A DNA stretch of 64,000 nucleotides, from the NCBI GenBank assembly GCA_050944475.1, contig JBMNRD010000004.1, positions 62,001-126,000 of the forward strand. Reading direction: 5' to 3'. Of the stretch, positions 1 through 8,797 are shown one piece after another. Position numbers and translations under genes: made by a program. Each line of letters opens with the position of its first letter. Position 1 is the stretch's first letter. This DNA is from RGIG5612 sp050944475 (lineage in GTDB: Bacteria > Bacillota > Clostridia > Lachnospirales > Lachnospiraceae). Under the pieces are notes generated by a model. That model was not told where the DNA came from. It worked only from the letters and a program-made list of their open reading frames with translations, and made no database searches.

Positions 1-315
1 GGTTATGTTCTGTAGAGCCGTTTTGTGTGGAAATAGATTAAAATGCTGGAAAACCATCCCCATCTTCTGCCGGTGCCGGTCTATATTCACCTTTTTATCG
101 GTAATGTCCACACCCTCAAAAAACACCTTGCCGGAAGTGGGTATCTCAAGAAGGTTAATGGAGCGCAGGAAGGTGGATTTCCCTGAACCTGAAGGTCCGA
201 TTATAACAACCACTTCTCCGCTGTGAATCTCTGTGCTGATTCCGTTAAGAGCGTGGAGGTTTCCAAAGGTCTTTACCAGATTCTCCGTTTTAATCAATGC
301 CTCATTAACGTTCAC
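1..315 (-). CDS. Polar amino-acid ABC transporter ATP-binding subunit (partial, cut by window edge)
   Basis: This is the N-terminal 105 codons of an ABC ATPase that energises amino-acid uptake at the inner face of the membrane. The translation shows an intact Walker A motif GPSGSGKST at about residues 40-48 and the Q-loop context MGMVFQHFNLFPH that is typical of the GlnQ/HisP family. Walker B and the signature motif lie beyond the left edge. The best start is a GTG at 313-315 that overlaps the permease stop codon (TAA, 305-307), so translation is probably coupled. A TTG seven codons in is the alternative; no ATG is available in frame. It is the last gene of a binding protein-permease-ATPase operon. 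The family is certain; the exact substrate is not. Confidence 0.9.
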   Translation of the reverse strand, partial: MNVNEALIKTENLVKTFGNLHALNGISTEIHSGEVVVIIGPSGSGKSTFLRSINLLEIPTSGKVFFEGVDITDKKVNIDRHRQKMGMVFQHFNLFPHKTALQNIT

Positions 316-1075
316 TGTTTCTCAGCCTCCTTTCCAGAAGATTAACCAGCTTGGTAAAAATGATTACCAGAATCAGATAAATCAGGGCGACCGCAATCAA
401 CGGCATAAAAGGCTCGTAGGTTCTGCTCCTGATAATGTCTCCCGCCTTGGTAAGATCCTGCAGGGCAATGAACCCCGAAACGGACGTTTCCTTAAGAAGA
501 ACTATAAACTCGTTTCCCAGAGCCGGCAGCACGTTCTTAAATGCCTGGGGCATGATGATATGAACCATGGTCTGAGTATAATTAAGGCCAAGGCTTCTTC
601 CCGCCTCCATCTGGCCCGCGTCAACGGACATGATTCCCGAACGAAAAATTTCCGCAACATAGGCCGCACTGTTAAGGCCGAAGGCCAGAATGGCGCACAG
701 CACCTTGCTGATGTTAACACTGGAAAAAATAACGAAATAAATAATCATCAGCTGAACAACAACCGGCGTTCCGCGGACAACCGTCAGATATACGTTGCAA
801 ATCCGGCTGAGGAGCCTGAATCTTCCGGTTTTATCATGGGTTGCCCGAATAATAGCAATGAGAAAACCCAGTACAGTACCTATGATAACCGCGAGAAGAG
901 AAATAAGCAGGGTTGTTCCCAACCCCTCTGCGATATATTTCCATCTGTCTTTTTCTATGAAATTCAATACGAACTTGGCGGCTACCGTGGCAAACCAATT
1001 CTGAATTATGACTATAAAATTCGATACGAATTCGGTTGCCGCCGTAGAAATCCAATCCTGAATTACAACTATCAT
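305..1075 (-). CDS. Polar amino-acid ABC transporter permease
   Basis: This 256-aa integral membrane subunit belongs to the His/Glu/Gln/Arg/opine permease family. It has several hydrophobic segments and an EAA-type cytoplasmic loop near residues 150-170 (EAGRSLGLNY) that docks the ATPase. It lies between the binding-protein gene and the ATPase gene on the same strand, and its stop overlaps the ATPase start. The first 39 residues are odd: two 19-residue units (2-20, starting IVVIQDW, and 21-39, starting IVIIQNW) are similar and arose from a 57-bp tandem duplication. Such permeases normally start close to the first membrane helix, so the extension is extra. The start is the ATG at 1073-1075; a start inside the repeat cannot be excluded. 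Confidence 0.9.
   Translation of the reverse strand: MIVVIQDWISTAATEFVSNFIVIIQNWFATVAAKFVLNFIEKDRWKYIAEGLGTTLLISLLAVIIGTVLGFLIAIIRATHDKTGRFRLLSRICNVYLTVVRGTPVVVQLMIIYFVIFSSVNISKVLCAILAFGLNSAAYVAEIFRSGIMSVDAGQMEAGRSLGLNYTQTMVHIIMPQAFKNVLPALGNEFIVLLKETSVSGFIALQDLTKAGDIIRSRTYEPFMPLIAVALIYLILVIIFTKLVNLLERRLRNSER
959..1072 (-). repeat. 57-bp tandem duplication in the 5' end of the permease gene
   Basis: Two adjacent 57-bp units (1016-1072 and 959-1015) encode similar 19-residue blocks of the form I-V-x-I-Q-x-W-x-x-T-x-A-x-x-F-V-x-N-F. The DNA has diverged at many positions but the reading frame is kept, so the duplication is not very recent. Confidence 0.75.
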
Positions 1076-1108
1076 ATGCGGGTCTCTTTCTTTACTAAAG
1101 CGCAGAAT

Positions 1109-1136
1109 CCGGATTCCGCCAATCGGCGGGATCCGG
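1109..1136 (-). promoter_or_regulatory. Intercistronic hairpin between binding protein and permease
   Basis: CCGGATTCCGCC at 1109-1120 pairs with GGCGGGATCCGG at 1125-1136 across a 4-nt loop, giving a 12-bp stem with one mismatch. There is no T-tract on the minus strand. Its place just downstream of the binding-protein gene suggests an mRNA-stabilising or partial-attenuation hairpin that keeps binding protein in excess over the membrane subunits. That role is inferred from position. Confidence 0.55.
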
Positions 1137-1166
1137 CTCTGAAAATTATCTGTTTAATCCGGCGGG

Positions 1167-1940
1167 CTATTCGGCAGTAATGTACTTGTCGATAATCTCC
1201 TGAAGCTTGCCTGATTCCTTGAGCTTTCCGATAACTTCATTGATCTGACCGAGGAGCTTCGTATTGTCCTTGGCGATTGCAAGAGCATACTCCTCAAGTG
1301 CGTACTCGGTCTCAAGAATCTTAAGTCCTGCATTCTCAGCTACAAAAACTTTAGCCGGCTCATTATCAATGATAACAGCATCAATCTTGTCCTGTGAAAG
1401 AGCCATAACGGCCTCAAAACCCTTGTTGTAACGCTCAACACACTCATCGCCGTAGTCATCTGTTGCATAAATATCACCCGTGGTTCCAAGCTGAACGCCG
1501 ATTTTCTTGCCTGTGAGGTCATCGGGACCGTTAATCTCACTGTCTTCCTTTACGATAATAACCTGCTTGGCAGTTGTGTATGTCTCCGAAAAGTCTACGC
1601 TCTGAAGCCGCTCTTCGTTAACGGTCATGCCGGCTGCGCCGAAGTCGGCCTTGCCTGTCTGTACGGCTCCGATGATTGAATCAAAAGCCATATCTTCAAT
1701 CTGCAGCTCCATGCCGAGTTCCTCGGCGATGGCCGCTGCGATTTCAGCATCAATACCGATAATCCGGTCTCCCTCCCAGAACTCATACGGCGGGAACTCC
1801 GCATTTGTCGCCATGACAAGAGTTGTCTTGCCTTCAGCCGCTGTCTCGCCTTCAGTTTCCTTATTTCCTGCGTTGCCGCCGCAGGCCGCAAGGGCAAAGA
1901 CCATGATTCCTGCCAATACCGTTATCAAAAACTTTTTCAT
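1167..1940 (-). CDS. Polar amino-acid ABC transporter substrate-binding lipoprotein
   Basis: This 257-aa SBP_bac_3 family protein captures an amino acid outside the membrane and delivers it to the adjacent permease. The signal peptide ends in the lipobox LAAC (cysteine 20), followed by a charged linker. The mature part begins with the family-typical stretch TNAEFPPYEF and later has GKKIGVQLGTTG. An ATG 18 nt upstream (1956-1958) is in frame, but the Shine-Dalgarno TAGGAG lies inside those codons, so I place the start at 1938-1940. It is the first gene of the operon and is preceded by a sigma-A-like promoter. The closest functional classes are Gln, Cys or His/Arg binders; I cannot choose among them. 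Confidence 0.92.
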   Translation of the reverse strand: MKKFLITVLAGIMVFALAACGGNAGNKETEGETAAEGKTTLVMATNAEFPPYEFWEGDRIIGIDAEIAAAIAEELGMELQIEDMAFDSIIGAVQTGKADFGAAGMTVNEERLQSVDFSETYTTAKQVIIVKEDSEINGPDDLTGKKIGVQLGTTGDIYATDDYGDECVERYNKGFEAVMALSQDKIDAVIIDNEPAKVFVAENAGLKILETEYALEEYALAIAKDNTKLLGQINEVIGKLKESGKLQEIIDKYITAE

Positions 1941-2004
1941 TTTTATTCTCCTATTCATTGTTTTTATGCATTATTTCTGTATATTTTTGTCTTTGGCTTT
2001 GCCT

Positions 2005-2032
2005 ATTATACACTATTATTTCAAAGTTTCAA
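2005..2032 (-). promoter_or_regulatory. Sigma-A promoter of the amino-acid ABC operon
   Basis: On the minus strand TTGAAA (2027-2032) and TATAAT (2005-2010) are separated by 16 bp, about 65 nt upstream of the binding-protein start. The boxes are seen directly; activity is inferred. Confidence 0.6.
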
Positions 2033-2204
2033 GGGCTTTTTCTCTTTTCTCCCATAGCATTTTATACATATTTCTTGAATATTTTTGTTCCGTCTCACGC
2101 ATTTTATACAAATGCGCTCATTGACATGCTTTTTTTCTGTTATTTTTACTGCCGCCGTGATAATATACATAGTAATATAACTCAAATATACTTAAGGAAA
2201 TACT

Positions 2205-2936
2205 ATGTACGGACTTGGAACAATCATCAATGTAGCTGCCATAATTGCAGGAGGAATCATCGGCTCCCTGGTCGGAGGAAGGCTCAAGGAACGCTTTCGT
2301 GAAATAATCACAATGTCAATCGGTCTTGCTGTGATTTTCATGGGTGCCGGCGGCGCCGTTTCCAAGATGCTCGTTCCTTCGGGGACCGCATTTGAAACTA
2401 CCGGCACAATGATGGTGATTTTTTCTTTAGTGCTTGGAGGCATTCTTGGGGAAATCATCAATATCGACCATCATGTTGACCGCTTCGGCACCTGGCTTCG
2501 GAACAAAACCAAAAACACCGGCGATGCAAAATTTGTTGACGGCTTCGTAAACGCGTCCCTGACAGTGTGCATCGGGGCAATGGCAATAATGGGCGCTCTG
2601 ATGGACGGGCTCAACAAAGACCCCTCGATTCTGATAACGAAATCAATCCTGGACTTTGTTTCCGTTCTTATAATGAGCGCCTCCATGGGAAAGGGCTGCA
2701 TATTTTCAGCCATCCCCGTCGGAATTTTGCAGGGATTGGTGACGGTTTTTGCCAAGCTGCTTGCCCCGGTTATGAATGATGCTGCCATGAACAACCTGTC
2801 CCTTGTAGGATCTATTCTTATCTTCTGCGTAGGTGTTAACCTGATGTTCCAAGGTAAATTCAGGATTAAGATTGCAAACCTCTTGCCGGCCATAATATTT
2901 GCCGTGGTTGCAGCTTATATTCCGTTTTTAAATTAA
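2205..2936 (+). CDS. DUF554 family membrane protein (YdfK/YqgA-like)
   Basis: This 243-aa polytopic protein starts with the family-typical GLGTIINVAAIIAGGIIG and contains about six to seven hydrophobic helices rich in small residues. The middle segment VCIGAMAIMGALMDGLNKD is also typical of DUF554. The family is described as a possible transport protein, but I know of no proven substrate. A purine-rich AAGGAA lies about 8 nt upstream of the ATG. It is read in the same direction as nadE, 32 bp downstream, so the two may share a transcript. Confidence 0.88.
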   Translation: MYGLGTIINVAAIIAGGIIGSLVGGRLKERFREIITMSIGLAVIFMGAGGAVSKMLVPSGTAFETTGTMMVIFSLVLGGILGEIINIDHHVDRFGTWLRNKTKNTGDAKFVDGFVNASLTVCIGAMAIMGALMDGLNKDPSILITKSILDFVSVLIMSASMGKGCIFSAIPVGILQGLVTVFAKLLAPVMNDAAMNNLSLVGSILIFCVGVNLMFQGKFRIKIANLLPAIIFAVVAAYIPFLN

Positions 2937-2968
2937 AAGGCAATCGCGTTGTTAGGAGGTCTCAAACC

Positions 2969-3748
2969 ATGCGTAACTATAAAATCGAACTTGAAAACAG
3001 GGTGGCCTGGATTCGCGAGCTGCTTAGAGAGGCTCATTGCAGCGGCATCATTTTCGGCAATTCCGGCGGCAAGGACTCCGCACTTGCGGGAATCATTTGC
3101 AAAATGGCCTGTGACGACACCGTCGGGATTATCATGCCTTGTGCCTCCAATCGCAATTACGGCGAGGATACCGTTGACGCAAATGCCGTAGCGAAGCAGT
3201 TTTCCATTGAAACCAGAACCGTTGACCTGACCGGGGTAAGACAAATGCTTCTCAATGAACTTGCCGGGCCCTCTTGTTGTGCCGCCGACTGCGGGGATGT
3301 TTCTTCCCGCTCAGATTATTCCCACACCGTTACGGACACTGCCGCTAAGAATATTGCCCCGCGCCTTCGGATGACCACGCTTTATGCCATCGGTCAAAGT
3401 GAAGGAAGGCTTGTTGCCGGCACCGGCAACCGCGATGAACTTTATGTAGGATATTACACAAAATACGGCGACGGCGGCGCAGACTTCAACCCCATCGGCG
3501 ATCTGACGGTAGGGGAGGTATATGAGTTTCTCGCCTACCTTGATGCCCCGATGAACATACGCACCAAAGCTCCGTCAGCAGGTCTTGAAGACGGGCAGAC
3601 AGATGAGAAAGAAACGGGCATTCTTTATGCCGACCTTGATGAATACCTGCTTACAGGATATACAAATCCCGAGGCTCGGGCAAAAATCGAGAAAATGCAT
3701 GCCGCCACCGAGCACAAGCGGACCGGTGTGAAGATTTACGGTGTTTAG
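2969..3748 (+). CDS. nadE: Ammonia-dependent NAD(+) synthetase
   Basis: NadE adenylates nicotinic acid adenine dinucleotide and amidates it to NAD in the cytoplasm. The 259-aa protein carries the N-type ATP pyrophosphatase P-loop SGGKDS at residues 32-37 and the downstream motif GTGNRDELYVGYYTKYGDGG, which binds ATP and deamido-NAD. There is no nitrilase-type glutaminase domain, so ammonia is the expected nitrogen donor. A strong AGGAGG precedes the ATG by 9 nt. A Cys-rich insert (PSCCAADCGD, about residues 106-115) is not usual in NadE and could bind metal or form a disulfide; this is only an observation. Confidence 0.9.
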   Translation: MRNYKIELENRVAWIRELLREAHCSGIIFGNSGGKDSALAGIICKMACDDTVGIIMPCASNRNYGEDTVDANAVAKQFSIETRTVDLTGVRQMLLNELAGPSCCAADCGDVSSRSDYSHTVTDTAAKNIAPRLRMTTLYAIGQSEGRLVAGTGNRDELYVGYYTKYGDGGADFNPIGDLTVGEVYEFLAYLDAPMNIRTKAPSAGLEDGQTDEKETGILYADLDEYLLTGYTNPEARAKIEKMHAATEHKRTGVKIYGV

Positions 3749-3816
3749 CGCATCCTAAGTCGTAGATGTTATAATTTCAAAATATATTATTTATATGATT
3801 TACAGGAGAAATCTGA

Positions 3817-4788
3817 ATGAACGAAAATGAATTATTTGATGAAAATACGGCAATCCCGGAGAATTGCAGCGACGAGGCTGAGTCAGCCTTAATAGCCGTG
3901 ACAACCGCGGCAGACGAAATAACCGAAGGCTGCGAGAGAGAAGACTCCGAAGGTGATGCTCCGCAGATAGAAGTTGTCAAATCCGCCGGATGGACCAAAG
4001 TTACAACATTTGTTGTTGTGCTTACGGCCGCCATTTTACTGGGATTTATGGGCTGGCTTGCCCACCATGAGGGCTTGTTTGACTCGATCCGGCCCAAGGT
4101 AAAATCCGTTTGTACCATTGAAGACTTCGACACCATCGAAGTTTTGCGTTCACAAGTCAATGTGCCCGAAGAGGAGATTGACACCTATATCAAAACGCGG
4201 CTTAACGAAACCGGGGCCGATGAACTTACGGATGAATGGTGTAGTAAGAACGGGGCAACCTATTTCGATGAGGGCGCCGATACTGTGGAGGGATTCCATG
4301 CCTGTGTCGAAAATCACATTTACACATATTATCTGCATAATGCGATGTTTGATTATATACGGATGTTGACAACCGTCAAATCCTATGACGAGGAGAAAAC
4401 CGAAGAACTCAAGGCTTATGCCATTGAAAACCTTGAGCACTTTGCTTCTTACTATGGGACTTCTGCGGAGAACCTTGCCACCATGCAAGGATACGAATCA
4501 ATTGATGCCTATGCCACTGAAGAGGCCCATTTTTATCTTGAATCAATTATGATTTTGGATGAATTTATGAAAAAGCTGAATCTGAGCTATACCAAAGAAG
4601 ATGTGGACGCCGATCTGGCTGTTTACATGCGCCAAAACGGCCTTTCGAAAACCTATACCCTCGAAGAATTCAAGGAAACCAATGGAGAACTGTGGCTCTA
4701 TCTGTATGAGAATCTGCAATATAAATTTGACCTTGTCATGACTGCCCTCGATGATAATGTTACAATCATCGAGGACAATCAGGAGTAG
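3817..4788 (+). CDS. Membrane-anchored protein with a helical, trigger-factor-C-terminus-like domain
   Basis: This 323-aa protein has an acidic, low-complexity cytoplasmic N-terminus (residues 1-60, many E/D), one membrane helix at about 63-85 (TTFVVVLTAAILLGFMGWLA) and a large helical extracytoplasmic part. The segment VNVPEEEIDTYIKTRL and the later pattern SYTKEDVDADL resemble the chaperone arms of trigger factor and SurA-type folding factors. There is no PPIase (FKBP) domain and no ribosome-binding motif. I infer an extracytoplasmic chaperone or holdase, at low certainty. The gene lies downstream of nadE with its own GGAG-type ribosome site and converges on the zinc-ribbon gene 8 bp away. 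Confidence 0.55.
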   Translation: MNENELFDENTAIPENCSDEAESALIAVTTAADEITEGCEREDSEGDAPQIEVVKSAGWTKVTTFVVVLTAAILLGFMGWLAHHEGLFDSIRPKVKSVCTIEDFDTIEVLRSQVNVPEEEIDTYIKTRLNETGADELTDEWCSKNGATYFDEGADTVEGFHACVENHIYTYYLHNAMFDYIRMLTTVKSYDEEKTEELKAYAIENLEHFASYYGTSAENLATMQGYESIDAYATEEAHFYLESIMILDEFMKKLNLSYTKEDVDADLAVYMRQNGLSKTYTLEEFKETNGELWLYLYENLQYKFDLVMTALDDNVTIIEDNQE

Positions 4789-4796
4789 ATTTTAAT

Positions 4797-5144
4797 TTAG
4801 TCCAGCTTATTCCCGCAGCTTGCACAAAATTGTGCGCCGACATTGTACTTCGCACCGCAGTTAGAGCAGTATGCAATGGTTCCCCCGGATGATTCCGTAG
4901 TCTCGTTTTGCACTGCTTCCGCAGGCGTCTGCACCGAAACATTCAAACTCTGTCCGTCTGCTCCAATCGCCAGCATCTCGCTATGTCTCAGCGGATTCTT
5001 ACACTTCGGACAATAAACAAATCCGTCTGCATACCAGGGCCTGAAATCCAGGTTTTTGTCGGTATATGTAAATTCCGTCCCGCATGTGCGGCAATGATGC
5101 CGGTATGTCAGCCCGCTATGCCAAAGAGCTCTCTTATATGCCAT
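4797..5144 (-). CDS. Small zinc-ribbon protein
   Basis: This 115-aa protein contains two treble-clef/zinc-ribbon units. The first is CRTC near residue 18 paired with CPKC near 45; the second is CSNC paired with CASC in the last 25 residues, the common zinc_ribbon_2 form. A low-complexity T/E/S linker separates them. No catalytic domain is visible. Such proteins are often adaptors or RNA/protein binders of unknown role. It is monocistronic, with AAGGAGGCATAAGGA upstream of the start. Confidence 0.75.
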   Translation of the reverse strand: MAYKRALWHSGLTYRHHCRTCGTEFTYTDKNLDFRPWYADGFVYCPKCKNPLRHSEMLAIGADGQSLNVSVQTPAEAVQNETTESSGGTIAYCSNCGAKYNVGAQFCASCGNKLD

Positions 5145-5293
5145 TCCTTATGCCTCCTTGTCAACCTCAATGTGAAGTGTTTATCTGTAATTTATTTTAG
5201 TGTATAGCAAAAATAAAATCAATGGGTTTTCCATCTCTTTTATGATTTATCTGTGAACGGCAGCTTCAAGTGAAAGCCCGATTTTCTCAAACA

Positions 5294-5324
5294 AAAAGGG
5301 GCTCCGTCAAATGAAGCCCCTTTT
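5294..5324 (-). terminator. Rho-independent terminator of the str operon
   Basis: AAAAGGGGCT (5294-5303) and AGCCCCTTTT (5315-5324) form a perfect 10-bp stem with an 11-nt loop. On the minus strand it is followed by a T-rich run and lies 20 bp after the tuf stop codon. Confidence 0.9.
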
Positions 5325-5343
5325 ATGTGCTTACGGATAATAA

Positions 5344-6534
5344 TCAGCTAATCAGTTTAGCAACCTTACCTGAACCTATTGTCCGACCACCCTCACGGAT
5401 AGCGAATCCAAGACCCTGCTCCATAGCGATTGGGTAGATAAGATCAACAGTGATTTCCACGTTATCACCGGGCATACACATTTCGACTCCTTCAGGAAGT
5501 TTGCAGATACCGGTTACGTCTGTAGTTCTGAAATAGAACTGTGGACGATAGTTATCGAAGAACGGTGTGTGACGTCCGCCTTCATCTTTTGTAAGTACGT
5601 AAACCTGACCTGTAAACTTTGTATGGCATGTCACTGAGCCCGGTTTGCAGATAACCTGACCACGCTCAATCTCATCACGGTCAACGCCACGGAGAAGAAC
5701 TCCGATGTTATCACCTGCACGGCCCTCATCAAGAAGCTTTCTGAACATCTCGATACCGGTACAAACAGTCTTTCTGCCTTTCTCCTTGATACCAAGAATT
5801 TCAACTTCTTCATGAACTCGAAGGATACCGCGCTCAACTCTTCCGGTTGCGACAGTACCGCGGCCTGTGATTGTAAACACGTCCTCAACAGGCATAAGGA
5901 AAGGCTTCTCCGTATCACGAAGCGGATCCGGAATATAGGTATCAACCGCATCCATAAGCTCGATAATCTTATCCTGCCACTCAGAATCCCCTTCGAGAGC
6001 CTTAAGAGCTGAACCCCTGATAATAGGTGTGTTATCGCCGTCAAACTCATACTCGCTAAGAAGATCTCTGATGTCCATTTCTACAAGCTCAAGAAGCTCT
6101 TCATCATCGACCATGTCACACTTGTTCATGAAAACTACAATATAGGGAACGCCTACCTGACGAGCAAGAAGGATGTGTTCCTTTGTCTGAGCCATAACAC
6201 CGTCAGTAGCTGCAACAACAAGGATGGCACCATCCATCTGGGCCGCACCGGTAATCATGTTCTTTACATAGTCAGCATGGCCGGGGCAGTCAACGTGAGC
6301 ATAGTGACGCTTCTCTGTCTCATACTCAACGTGAGAGGTTGAAATTGTTATACCGCGGGCTCTCTCTTCGGGAGCCTTGTCGATCTTGTCGAATGCAACA
6401 GCCTGGCCAAGTCCAAGACGCTCGTTAAGAGTCTTGGTAATAGCAGCGGTAAGGGTTGTTTTGCCGTGATCGACGTGTCCGATTGTACCGATATTACAAT
6501 GCGGTTTTGTTCTGTCAAATTTAGCTTTTGCCAT
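5344..6534 (-). CDS. tuf: Translation elongation factor Tu
   Basis: EF-Tu delivers aminoacyl-tRNA to the ribosome in a GTP-dependent way. The 396-aa sequence has the normal family length. G1 is GHVDHGKTTL (about residues 18-27), G3 is DCPGHADYVKNM, and G4 is NKCD. Domains 2 and 3 follow, including GRGTVATGRVERG. It is the last gene of the rpsL-rpsG-fusA-tuf cluster but has its own promoter in the 133-bp gap after fusA. A strong AAGGAGG lies upstream of the ATG. Confidence 0.99.
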   Translation of the reverse strand: MAKAKFDRTKPHCNIGTIGHVDHGKTTLTAAITKTLNERLGLGQAVAFDKIDKAPEERARGITISTSHVEYETEKRHYAHVDCPGHADYVKNMITGAAQMDGAILVVAATDGVMAQTKEHILLARQVGVPYIVVFMNKCDMVDDEELLELVEMDIRDLLSEYEFDGDNTPIIRGSALKALEGDSEWQDKIIELMDAVDTYIPDPLRDTEKPFLMPVEDVFTITGRGTVATGRVERGILRVHEEVEILGIKEKGRKTVCTGIEMFRKLLDEGRAGDNIGVLLRGVDRDEIERGQVICKPGSVTCHTKFTGQVYVLTKDEGGRHTPFFDNYRPQFYFRTTDVTGICKLPEGVEMCMPGDNVEITVDLIYPIAMEQGLGFAIREGGRTIGSGKVAKLIS

Positions 6535-6564
6535 TTTTTATAAATCCTCCTTAAATTTTGCTTA

Positions 6565-6597
6565 CCCATTACGGGCGATTGGATAACCCATAACGGG
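6565..6597 (-). promoter_or_regulatory. Two tandem quasi-palindromes in the tuf leader
   Basis: CCCATTACGGG (6565-6575) and CCCATAACGGG (6587-6597) are near-identical direct repeats 22 bp apart. Each can form a CCC/GGG mini-hairpin just upstream of the tuf ribosome-binding site. They could influence tuf mRNA stability or translation; nothing more is shown by the sequence. Confidence 0.45.
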
Positions 6598-6622
6598 TCA
6601 GGCTCCATAAAGGCTGAGTGTT

Positions 6623-6651
6623 ATTATATTGCATAATACAACCGTTTTCAA
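6623..6651 (-). promoter_or_regulatory. Sigma-A promoter in front of tuf
   Basis: On the minus strand TTGAAA (6646-6651) and TATAAT (6623-6628) are exactly 17 bp apart, in the fusA-tuf gap. This gives tuf a transcript of its own in addition to read-through from rpsL. Confidence 0.75.
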
Positions 6652-6667
6652 GCCTTTTTGTGATTTC

Positions 6668-8782
6668 TTAATTTTTTATAGACACAGTATTTTCCTGAAT
6701 ATTCTTGGGCACTCTCTCGTATTTTTCAAAGAACATGGAGAAGTTTCCGCGGCCCTGTGTCCTTGAACGTAAATCTGTTGCGTATCCGAACATTTCAGCC
6801 AGCGGAACAAAGCCTTTGATCAGTTTTCCGCCTCCGATGTCATCCATACCCTCAATGCGTCCGCGGCGTCCGTTAATATCTCCGATTACATCACCCATGT
6901 ATTCCTCAGGTGTTGTAATTTCCACCTTCATGATAGGCTCGAGAAGCACTGCCTCGCCCTGTTTCATGGCATCCTTGAATGCAAGAGAGCCTGCAATATG
7001 GAATGCCATTTCGGAAGAGTCAACCTCATGATAGGAGCCGTCCCATACGGTGGCCTTGATTCCAAGTACCGGGAATCCTGCAATGATACCTGCCTTTGTT
7101 GCCTCTTCTATACCTGCTCCGACTGCCGGAATGTATTCCTTCGGAATGGCACCGCCGACAACCTCACTGGCAAATTCAAAAGTCTCTTCACCGTTCGGAT
7201 CCATGGGCTCGAAACGAACCTTGCAATGTCCGTACTGTCCCCGTCCGCCTGTCTGCTTGACATATTTGCTGTCAATGTCAACAGCCTTGGTAATTGTTTC
7301 CTTGTAAGCAACCTGCGGCGCTCCTACATTTGCCTCAACCTTAAACTCACGAAGGAGTCTGTCCACGATAATATCAAGATGCAGCTCGCCCATTCCCGCA
7401 ATAATGGTCTGGCCGGTTTCCTCATTGGTGTAAGCCTTAAAGGTCGGATCTTCCTCCGCCAGCTTTGCCAGGGCCTCGCTCATTTTGCCCTGACCGACCT
7501 TGGTCTTGGGTTCGATGGCAACCTCGATAACCGACTCGGGGAATTCCATGGATTCAAGGATTACCGGATGCCGCTCGTCGCAGATTGTATCTCCGGTGGT
7601 GGTAAACTTAAACCCGACAACCGCGGCAATGTCGCCTGAATAAATCTTGTCACATTCGGCTCTCTTGTTGGCGTGCATCTGCAGGATGCGTCCGACCCTC
7701 TCCTTCTTGTCTTTGGTTGAGTTCAGGACATGCGCGCCTGCATCCATGGTTCCCGAATATACCCTGATATATGCAAGCTTGCCTACATGCGGGTCTGTCA
7801 TAATCTTGAATGCAAGCGCCGCAAACGGTTCATTGTCGGATGAGTGACGTACAACCTCGTTGCCGTTCATATCGATTGCATCAATTGCCGGAATGTCAAT
7901 AGGGGCGGGCATGAACTCAATAATCGCATCAAGGAGCTTCTGTATGCCCTTGTTCCTGTATGCAGTGCCGCAGCAAACCGGGATAATGGTGCAATCGCAG
8001 GTGCCCTTCCTCATGACAGCCTTAAGCTGTTCGTTTGCAGGCGTCTCACCCTCAAGATACTGCATCATAAGGTCGTCATCAAGCTCACAGATTTTCTCGA
8101 CCATTTCCGAACGATAAAGCTCAGCTTCACTTTGCATATCTTCCGGGATGGAAACGACGGAAATATCCTCGCCCCTCTCATCGTTATAGATATAGGCCTG
8201 CATTTCATAAAGATCAATGATTCCCTTAAATTCGGACTCCTTGCCGATAGGCAGTTGAATCGGAACCGCGTTTTTGCCCAGACGGGTCTTAATCATTTCA
8301 ACAGCATTGTAAAAGTTTGCGCCCACGATGTCCATCTTGTTGATGAAAGCCATACGCGGGACATGATACCTGTCAGCCTGTCTCCATACGTTTTCCGACT
8401 GCGGCTCCACACCGCCCTTTGCACAGAATACACCGATTGCCCCGTCGAGAACACGCAAAGATCTCTCAACCTCTACAGTGAAATCAACGTGCCCCGGAGT
8501 ATCAATAATGTTAATACGATGTTCCAATGCTCCCGGTACTGTCTTGCATTCCTTCTGGAGAGTCCAGTGACAGGTCGTTGCTGCGGAAGTAATTGTAATG
8601 CCCCTCTCCTGCTCCAGCTCCATCCAGTCCATGGTAGCCGTACCCTCATGTGTATCACCCATTTTGTAATTTACACCGGTGTAATAGAGGATGCGTTCGG
8701 TAAGAGTGGTCTTGCCCGCATCGATATGAGCCATGATACCGATATTTCTGGTGCGCTCAAGCGGATATTCTCTTTCTGCCAC
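6668..8782 (-). CDS. fusA: Translation elongation factor G
   Basis: EF-G catalyses ribosomal translocation. The 704-aa protein has the GTPase motifs AHIDAGKTTL (residues 17-26), DTPGHVDF and NKMD, and domains II-V up to the conserved GRGNFSMFFEKYERVP near the C-terminus. The start is a GTG at 8780-8782, with GGGAGG 7 nt upstream. It sits 15 bp downstream of rpsG in the conserved str order. It looks like the ordinary translational EF-G rather than a TetM-type or EF-G2 paralogue, judging by its operon position. Confidence 0.98.
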   Translation of the reverse strand: MAEREYPLERTRNIGIMAHIDAGKTTLTERILYYTGVNYKMGDTHEGTATMDWMELEQERGITITSAATTCHWTLQKECKTVPGALEHRINIIDTPGHVDFTVEVERSLRVLDGAIGVFCAKGGVEPQSENVWRQADRYHVPRMAFINKMDIVGANFYNAVEMIKTRLGKNAVPIQLPIGKESEFKGIIDLYEMQAYIYNDERGEDISVVSIPEDMQSEAELYRSEMVEKICELDDDLMMQYLEGETPANEQLKAVMRKGTCDCTIIPVCCGTAYRNKGIQKLLDAIIEFMPAPIDIPAIDAIDMNGNEVVRHSSDNEPFAALAFKIMTDPHVGKLAYIRVYSGTMDAGAHVLNSTKDKKERVGRILQMHANKRAECDKIYSGDIAAVVGFKFTTTGDTICDERHPVILESMEFPESVIEVAIEPKTKVGQGKMSEALAKLAEEDPTFKAYTNEETGQTIIAGMGELHLDIIVDRLLREFKVEANVGAPQVAYKETITKAVDIDSKYVKQTGGRGQYGHCKVRFEPMDPNGEETFEFASEVVGGAIPKEYIPAVGAGIEEATKAGIIAGFPVLGIKATVWDGSYHEVDSSEMAFHIAGSLAFKDAMKQGEAVLLEPIMKVEITTPEEYMGDVIGDINGRRGRIEGMDDIGGGKLIKGFVPLAEMFGYATDLRSRTQGRGNFSMFFEKYERVPKNIQENTVSIKN

Positions 8783-8797
8783 TGTTTTTCCTCCCGA

